A stretch of DNA of 59,572 nucleotides from Burkholderia sp. Bp9142 (GTDB taxonomy: Bacteria > Pseudomonadota > Gammaproteobacteria > Burkholderiales > Burkholderiaceae): positions 1-59,572 of the forward strand of contig NZ_QTPP01000049.1 in NCBI RefSeq assembly GCF_003853415.1. The letters are read 5' to 3'. A model generated the notes under the pieces. The model did no database searches. It saw only the letters and a list, made by a program, of their open reading frames with translations, and was not told where the DNA came from. A program made the position numbers and the translations under genes. Positions 54,337 through 59,572 of the stretch are shown one piece after another. How positions within the stretch are numbered: position 1 is the first letter of the stretch; each line of letters opens with the position of its first letter.

Positions 54337-54783
54337 ATGTTCGACAACTCAAAGATTCTGGCGGAAACCATGGGGAATAGTGATTTGGCCGCGAAGGGCG
54401 ACTGTTCGCCGGGCCGGCAGGACATCGATGATCGGGATCACGCGACGCACTATGTTTATGTACTTCGGCTAGAGGGGGGGAATTTTTATGTTGGTCTCAC
54501 AAAAAAAATCCCAACGTTTCGGATAGGGCAGCATGGAGGGCGGCACGGAGCAGCATGGACGAAGGTTCATGCACCCGTCGCACTTGTCGAGACAATCGAT
54601 ACACGAACGACATGCCCGGAGACAGCGTCACTCCGTGAAAACTTGGTGACGTGGAAGTACATGCAAATATATGGATGGGAAAAGGTGCGTGGTGGGTTCT
54701 TCTGTGCGGTCGATGAAGAGGCAACGCGTCTAAATCTTGTTTCGCACGGGTATTTTGACGCGCCGAGTTTGGGGCGCCGATAG
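54337..54783 (+). CDS. GIY-YIG domain protein
   Basis: The 148-residue protein carries the GIY-YIG hallmark as YVYVLRLEGGNFYVGLTKK, followed by a conserved-looking arginine (RIGQHGGRHGAAWTKVHAP) and a later Glu in LRENLVTWKYM. This fold is used by homing endonucleases, UvrC-type repair nucleases and some small restriction proteins. The gene lies between the recombinase and its degenerate copy and may be a cargo gene that separated them. Start is the ATG at 54337; the true start could lie further in. A nuclease role is likely but unproven. Confidence 0.75.
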   Translation: MFDNSKILAETMGNSDLAAKGDCSPGRQDIDDRDHATHYVYVLRLEGGNFYVGLTKKIPTFRIGQHGGRHGAAWTKVHAPVALVETIDTRTTCPETASLRENLVTWKYMQIYGWEKVRGGFFCAVDEEATRLNLVSHGYFDAPSLGRR

Positions 54784-54867
54784 GGCGTCTCAACGTATTT
54801 GTGCCGTCAGTTGCGATATTATTTCCTTCATTTGGCGACGCCGCATGTCGGCAGGCGCGCTGAGCGT

Positions 54868-55161
54868 GGAGCCGGCATCGACAGCACTCGGCTTTAGCCT
54901 GTGCTGCATAGGTTTTTCTGGCTGGTGGCGAAGGCTATCCAGGATGAGGAGCGTGCGACGACTGAAAAGCTGCGTCGCGCGAGCCTCCATCGGATGCGAC
55001 ATGCGTCGCACTTACGTGCACGAGGCGGTGAGTGGATCAGGGTTCGCGACAACCTGCGTCACGCCTCAATCTCGACGACGCTGACCTATTTGCATAGCGA
55101 CGAAGTGCAGCGAGCTCGACAGTTCGGTCGGGCGTTTAGTGCGGACAACTTCAAGCTATAG
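54868..55161 (+). pseudogene. Degenerate duplicate of the recombinase 3' end
   Basis: From about 54868 the sequence follows the recombinase gene from about 53965 onward: VAKAIQDEERATTEKLRRAS, then VRDNLRHASISTTLTYLHS and a final SADNFKL, versus SAGDFKR in the intact gene. The first part is shifted in frame and there is no N-terminal half, so it cannot make an active enzyme. It looks like the relic of an older, related integrase or a partial duplication, and it probably marks a former end of the island. Confidence 0.85.
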
Positions 55162-56034
55162 CCTCTCCGTGCATCTCGACGGTGGGGGCCAGGGTGTTTG
55201 GTCGCGAGTTCCTCCTTGCCAATTTAAGTAGCAGCGTCTGGCTGTTGGTTGGAGATGAGCTGGCGCGCGTGTGCGCCCGAGTCTCCGCTATGGACTTTGG
55301 GGGTAACGCGGCTTTTCAGTTGTTTGTTAAAAGGATATTAGGAAAATTAATAATCTATTCCGCACTGCGGAATTATTTTCGCGCCGCATCACAGGATGAT
55401 GTTTCGATCTATGCAGTATATTATTCAAGAAATAATATTACTATATTTCCCGTAACTATTTCCCCAATAAATTGATTTTCTTGGTAAGCGCAAAATGTCG
55501 TCAGAAAGCGTGAGGAGAGAAACTATCCGGGGCGAAGTGAGTCGTCGGCGTGGCGTTTCAGGTGCAATGTCGAGTACCGATAAGATCGTGTGAAATTCAC
55601 ATGTCGTCAACAGTGACTCCAGTTAACTTCCCGGAAAGCACCGTTTGGCGTGGAAAGGCGCGCCCAAGGTCAATGGCGGTATGCCACTTGGCGAAGACAA
55701 CAACTACGAATTTTGACGCCCCCCGTTGTTGATCTAAATTTGTCCGTGCTATCGACGGACCGCGTTAGTTAACGAAGACTGCGACCTTCATCAGAACGCA
55801 GTGGAGCGACTCTAGACCTGCTTGTCTGGCCGTTTTGATGGGGGCATTGATCTGATATATGCATCATGCCACGTTGCCATGGAAGCGCGCGCAACATTTG
55901 TCGATCTTGAAATGCTTGCAGTGAAACCTAGACTCCATTCCGCGGAGGGGCCAACAGATCCGCCGTGAACTGGCATGGTATCGCCAAGAGCTTGTAAGGA
56001 TCGGATTGGTTCAGATGAACCTAGGAGGGTCATC
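55162..56034. other. Left flank of the Tn7-like element, non-coding
   Basis: This 873-base gap lies between the recombinase relic and tnsA. It has an AT-rich stretch (55320-55490) and two copies of TGTCGTCA (55496-55503 and 55602-55609). The following bases are also partly alike, as expected for TnsB-binding repeats near a transposon end. I could not identify a target duplication or the exact end. A frame at 55182-55475 has no family resemblance. Confidence 0.45.
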
Positions 56035-56877
56035 ATGAGTTCCAGAACGCTGGCGATGCGAAAAGGTACGCTTGCTCGAAAGCTCGCGGAACAGGATCGG
56101 GCGAAGGCGTCCGGTGAGTACCGACGCTGGATACACACAAGAGACATGCCTGGCTCGGGCATTAAGACACGTCTATTTTGTGAGAAGGCCGCTGCCGGCG
56201 AGCTCCATTTGATGTCCGAGGCGGAGCATGCTGTATTCCTTGAGGCATGGTGGCGGCCTGATGTCGTTGCAATACTTGAGCAGTACGCCCTCAATCGGGA
56301 CGAGACGCAGCGGGCTGCTGCTGAGCTCAACATCGACCATCCAACATATCGACGGACGGGCGAGCCTGCCGTTCTGAGTACCGATCTAGTGCTTCTCGTC
56401 CAAAGTGGAAACTCGTACCACCGTGAGGTGCTTTCGGTAAAGGGAGTTTGGTCGCGGGGAATCCGTCCGTTGACACGCTCTCAGGAAATTGAACGAAGGA
56501 CATGGGAGAACGACGGGGCGAGATACAAGGCGGTGGCGGCCTATGGCATGCACGCAGACAGGTCGAAGAACTTGGCGTGGATCTTCCGTGCGGCCAACGA
56601 CATGCTGGGGCGCGTCCTTAGCGAAGCAGAATTGACCGCGCAACGAGCCCTGTATCAGCTTGTTCGACGTCGCCCACCGATGTCCGTTTTAGAGGCGTGT
56701 CGTGAAGTTGACCGCTCGCTTGGTATCCCTGCCGGGTCGGGAGTAAGGGCGTTCCGGCAGCTAGCGGCAAGGAAGCTAATTCGTTTCGACCTGGATACCG
56801 TAGACCCACTCAGAATTCGACTGGAAGCTATTTGGGCATCTGCGGCAGGGGTTGCATCCGACCGAAGTCGTCTCTGA
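56035..56877 (+). CDS. tnsA: TnsA-like endonuclease of a Tn7-like transposon
   Basis: The 280-residue protein (ATG at 56035 with a strong GGAGGG site) matches the TnsA nuclease domain. It has HLMSEAEHAVFLEAWW near residue 60, a glutamate-rich helix, the strand VLSTDLVLLVQ with D117, and REVLSVKG with K136, the PD-(D/E)XK-like pattern that cuts the 5' ends of the element. The C-terminal third is a helix-rich part with PMSVLEACREVDRSLGI, probably DNA- or TnsC-binding. It is immediately followed by tnsB. With TnsB it allows cut-and-paste transposition. Confidence 0.85.
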   Translation: MSSRTLAMRKGTLARKLAEQDRAKASGEYRRWIHTRDMPGSGIKTRLFCEKAAAGELHLMSEAEHAVFLEAWWRPDVVAILEQYALNRDETQRAAAELNIDHPTYRRTGEPAVLSTDLVLLVQSGNSYHREVLSVKGVWSRGIRPLTRSQEIERRTWENDGARYKAVAAYGMHADRSKNLAWIFRAANDMLGRVLSEAELTAQRALYQLVRRRPPMSVLEACREVDRSLGIPAGSGVRAFRQLAARKLIRFDLDTVDPLRIRLEAIWASAAGVASDRSRL

Positions 56878-56894
56878 ACGAGTAGGGGGTGATC

Positions 56895-59318
56895 ATGTCA
56901 CCAAGCGCAACGTTTCCGACAGAGATCGCAGTCGGCGATGTGCTCAAAGAGCGCAATGGCGAGCGTATATTTATTGTGCTGAAGACGGGCGCTCGGCAGC
57001 GATGGACCCATCTCATCGACACTGAGTATCAAAAGGCGTCCGCTGCACACCACCATGCTCAGCCTTTCAAACTAAGAACCGACGAGGTGCTTCTCAGGTT
57101 GTCTCCAAGTGTGGAGCCCGAGCATGCGTTAGAGAAGCTGCCGGGACTGCCTGTCATCGTCTCTGAGCGTAGACGCGAGACCTGTTTTGTGCACACGAGG
57201 CGGTCCGGCAAGTATCGCAAAATAGCCAAAGATCCGACTCGTTCGAAGGGCTGGAAATTGATTAAGGCGTTGCTCACGTTTGATCAACCACTCCGTGACG
57301 ACGGCTCACCGGCGCCGTATTCTATCCATGGTGATGCTTTCGAAGAGCTGCTTCATCGCGAAACGCGCGCTAAGCGCATCTCACGCTGCGCAGAGGTCGT
57401 GCATGCCTCGCAGGACACGCTGTACCGAGTTGTCAGGCGTTTTTTTCAGCGTGGAATGACGCCAGCTGCAGCTGCAGACGACTACGACCTATGCGGAGGG
57501 CGGGGCAAGCCGCGCAACTGGAAACGTCGTCCGGGACGTACGGCAACCAAACGGTTGCTTAGTGCTTCAGCCAGAAACGATGAGGTTCAGCGTTTGCTTC
57601 AACTGACTGCCGATTATTACTTTTCGTTTGAATATGCGAAGGGGAAGAGAGCTCAGAAAACGATGGAAACGGCTCTGGACTGGATGCGCGCCACGTTTCT
57701 TTGCGACCGGGTCGTTTATAACGAGCGACGGGAGATGATTGATCTGACGCTGAGTCGAAGGATCGTGCTTACGCGCCGACAGCTACAGTATTACATCCAC
57801 CAGAATTACCCGTACGAAGTTCGTAGAGTTCGTCAGGTCGGGAAGAAAAGATACACGCTTCACGAGCGACCGCTGACCGGTAAGTTAAGAAATTCCCGAG
57901 GGCCTGGCGAGAAGTTTCATATCGATGCGACGATCGCTGACCTGTATCTTGTCGGAAATATTCTAAGAAAAACTGTTATTGGAAGGCCGGTTCTTTACAT
58001 GGTTGTTGACGATTACTCCGCGTTAGTGGTTGGGTTTTATGTGACCTTCGATCCACCCAGTTGGGATGGTGCAATGATGGCGCTCGCCAATGCCATTTCA
58101 CCGAAGGTGGAGTTCTGCCGATCGCTAGGTATCGACATCACTGAGAATCAATGGCCTGCTCATCGACTATGTGAGGTGTTGTACGCAGACCAAGGGGAAG
58201 TGAGTAGTGTTCATAAAGCACGTCCGCTGATTAGACACTTTGGGGTCGAGCTTGCGAATGCTCCGGCGTACCGACCTGACTTGCGTAGTGTGATGGAGCG
58301 ACGGTTCGGCATTATTCCAGCGATCTGGAGTTCGTTGCTGCCAGGAGTTGTTGAAAAAGACTCTCTAGATCGTGGTGTTGAGCATCCGGCCTATCAGGCC
58401 GCACTCAACGTACACGAGTTTCGTCGGGCCGTTCTCCGTGCTGTACTGAGTTACAACCGGTGTCCAATTCGCGGATATCAAACTCCGCCTGAAATGGTAG
58501 AGGCAGGGCAGGCACCTAGTCCTTTGAATCTATGGAAGCATGGTCTGGAAACGAATGGCTGTGGAAGGCACGTAGATGTTGCCGACTTCCGCGCGAAGAT
58601 AATGAAATCCGAGAGCGTCTCAATCGACGGCAAAGGTATTCGTCATCAAGGGCTTCACTACTCATGTTCGGACTTGTCGATTGTTGAACGGCAAGCAATG
58701 CATCGCGCCACGGGTGGGAGCGATTTCACTGTGGAGATTCGTTACGACTCTGCTGACGCCAGTAGCATCGAACTTCTAGGGTTTGGTGCGCCAATTTCAT
58801 GTCTGCTGACAGAGGCAGAGCGAGAGAGATTCTCGGGCCTTACGTATCGGGAGTTGGCGATCGACAAAGACCTTCGCTCGACAGCTTGGGCTATGGAGCA
58901 CGAGGCAGGAGAGGCCGACAGAGCAATGACGGCTTACAACATCGCAAAGATTGGTCGTGATGCAGTCACGGCGACGAAGGCGGCACTGAAGGCCTCTGGG
59001 ATGCGTCGCCCGGATATCACTCATATGGAAGAGACGCGTCAGGTGGAACGCTCGATAGATCGCCACGGGAGTACAACTGCATCAAAGCTCATGCAATCGA
59101 AGGAAGATGGCAAAGCTTTGGTGAAAGTTACGAAGCGCGGTGGTCTGGGCATGTCGGCATCAAGGACTACGCGAGAAGAGATCTACGACTGCGAGGGAGA
59201 TGCAAGCAATGCGCAACCAGTTGATGGCGGTTCGTATGCATCCGAAAAGGCTCGACCGAGAGTCAAGGAACTTCGTGAGAAACGTGCCCGCGCGTTGCTG
59301 GATGCACTTGACGAGTAG
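56895..59318 (+). CDS. tnsB: TnsB-like DDE transposase of a Tn7-like transposon
   Basis: The 807-residue protein has an N-terminal DNA-binding part and the rve-type DDE core: GEKFHIDATIADLYLVG (first Asp, near residue 344), VLYADQGEVSSVHKA (second Asp, near 430) and LRSVMERRFGIIP (Glu, near 466). The helix-rich tail includes RSTAWAMEHEAGEADRAM and may contact TnsC. A GTG at 56889 is an alternative start; the ATG at 56895 has a better G-rich site. It ends ten bases before the interrupted tnsC-like gene, so the three genes formed one operon. Confidence 0.9.
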   Translation: MSPSATFPTEIAVGDVLKERNGERIFIVLKTGARQRWTHLIDTEYQKASAAHHHAQPFKLRTDEVLLRLSPSVEPEHALEKLPGLPVIVSERRRETCFVHTRRSGKYRKIAKDPTRSKGWKLIKALLTFDQPLRDDGSPAPYSIHGDAFEELLHRETRAKRISRCAEVVHASQDTLYRVVRRFFQRGMTPAAAADDYDLCGGRGKPRNWKRRPGRTATKRLLSASARNDEVQRLLQLTADYYFSFEYAKGKRAQKTMETALDWMRATFLCDRVVYNERREMIDLTLSRRIVLTRRQLQYYIHQNYPYEVRRVRQVGKKRYTLHERPLTGKLRNSRGPGEKFHIDATIADLYLVGNILRKTVIGRPVLYMVVDDYSALVVGFYVTFDPPSWDGAMMALANAISPKVEFCRSLGIDITENQWPAHRLCEVLYADQGEVSSVHKARPLIRHFGVELANAPAYRPDLRSVMERRFGIIPAIWSSLLPGVVEKDSLDRGVEHPAYQAALNVHEFRRAVLRAVLSYNRCPIRGYQTPPEMVEAGQAPSPLNLWKHGLETNGCGRHVDVADFRAKIMKSESVSIDGKGIRHQGLHYSCSDLSIVERQAMHRATGGSDFTVEIRYDSADASSIELLGFGAPISCLLTEAERERFSGLTYRELAIDKDLRSTAWAMEHEAGEADRAMTAYNIAKIGRDAVTATKAALKASGMRRPDITHMEETRQVERSIDRHGSTTASKLMQSKEDGKALVKVTKRGGLGMSASRTTREEIYDCEGDASNAQPVDGGSYASEKARPRVKELREKRARALLDALDE

Positions 59319-59327
59319 GAGTGGGAA

Positions 59328-59420
59328 ATGAGCACGGCAGCGGTGACTGAGGAGGGGGGTGTTAGGCGCAACAAAGCCGCCGTATATGCCCCAGAGATGC
59401 CATGCAGGACCTATCCGTGA
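59328..59420 (+). pseudogene. 5' fragment of a TnsC-like gene, cut by an IS
   Basis: The ATG at 59328 follows an AGGAGTGGG site. The first 25 codons (MSTAAVTEEGG, RNKAAVYAPEMP) have the right length and tone for the opening of a TnsC-like ATPase. After about codon 25 the frame closes within a few codons, at the point where an IS256-like element begins. The gene is therefore interrupted. The position right after tnsB is the normal place for tnsC; identity beyond that is inference. Confidence 0.6.
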
Positions 59421-59572
59421 TTTCGTGGGCGAGGCATATCATGAGGTGTAAAAATCATGGATATGCCGATGAAGAAGAAAAGGCAAACTGTAGCTCGTCA
59501 GGCAGCGGCCCGCGGGCCGCTGCCTGAACTGCCCAAGGAATTGCTGGACCAGTTGGTCAAGGGGCCGATGAC
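59404..59572 (+). mobile_element. IS256-family insertion sequence, left part only
   Basis: The stretch starts at about 59404, where the TnsC-like reading frame is lost, and runs past the window end. The transposase start lies 50 bases inside, a typical distance for IS256 elements. I cannot verify the inverted repeat because the other end is outside the window, so the boundary is approximate. The insertion has probably inactivated the host Tn7-like element. Confidence 0.65.
59457..59572 (+). CDS. IS256-family transposase, N-terminal part
   Basis: The frame begins with ATG at 59457 after a GAGGTG site and reads MDMPMKKKRQTVARQ, then PLPELPKELLDQLVKGPM, which is the typical start of IS256-family (Mutator-like) transposases. 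The gene is cut by the end of the window after 38 codons. The catalytic DDE part would follow outside. Confidence 0.85.
   Translation, partial: MDMPMKKKRQTVARQAAARGPLPELPKELLDQLVKGPM

Noticed and set aside
55182..55475. 97-codon plus-strand frame left of tnsA
   Set aside because: It crosses an abrupt change to AT-rich sequence and has no motif. It is more likely part of the transposon flank.
1..59572. CRISPR array, rRNA or tRNA genes
   Set aside because: I scanned for regularly spaced repeats and for tRNA-like cloverleaf arms by eye and found none; a dedicated search could still find a missed tRNA.

Overview
The window is GC-rich (roughly 60%). Its catabolic genes (two-domain 5-oxoprolinase, LivK-type binding protein, LysR/GcvA regulators, HglS with an FAD/Fe-S dehydrogenase) are typical of soil beta-Proteobacteria, most likely Burkholderiaceae (Burkholderia/Paraburkholderia/Caballeronia). 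That assignment rests on gene content and codon style only, since no rRNA or housekeeping marker is present.

Positions 1-18.7 kb look like ordinary metabolic chromosome. A plus-strand operon (666-5591) carries a HyuA-HyuB type hydantoinase/5-oxoprolinase, a PpnP nucleoside phosphorylase and an SDR dehydrogenase, and it ends in a clear intrinsic terminator. A minus-strand group follows: an amino-acid ABC binding protein, a GcvA-like LysR regulator and a DAO-type FAD oxidoreductase. Two overlapping LysR genes (10196-12063) diverge from a plus-strand run: RidA, a Cys/Met-type PLP enzyme, the tail of a decayed MFS permease, a D-2-hydroxyglutarate-dehydrogenase-like flavoprotein and HglS. The last two form a 2-oxoadipate to D-2-hydroxyglutarate to 2-oxoglutarate step, as in the lower lysine catabolic pathway.

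From about 18.9 kb to the end the window is a mosaic accessory island dominated by predicted anti-invader systems. In order they are: a small nuclease-fold-like gene next to a second DUF1338 protein; a gamma-glutamylcyclotransferase; a tight three-gene operon of trypsin-like protease, STAND NTPase and a trypsin-EndoG/NucA-type nuclease fusion (22535-29432); Hachiman HamAB (30068-33587); a membrane/secreted pair and a HEPN protein; a WYL regulator divergent from a His-rich 63-residue peptide, an E2-E1 fusion, a JAMM protease and a polytopic membrane protein (37931-42251); McrBC (42428-46149); ICE-type small genes; and a minus-strand Sll1717-type P-loop ATPase (frameshifted) with an unknown partner. 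The right end carries an M41-like metalloprotease, a tyrosine recombinase with a degenerate duplicate of its 3' end, a GIY-YIG protein, and a Tn7-like element (TnsA, TnsB and the first codons of a TnsC-like gene) interrupted by an IS256-family element that runs off the window.

The two best candidates for an undescribed system are (i) the protease-STAND-protease/nuclease operon, which looks like an NTP-licensed proteolytic cascade releasing a nuclease, and (ii) the ubiquitin-like conjugation operon. In the second, no CD-NTase and no ubiquitin-fold protein is visible, and a disordered His-rich peptide ending in glycine sits where the modifier or conjugation target is expected.
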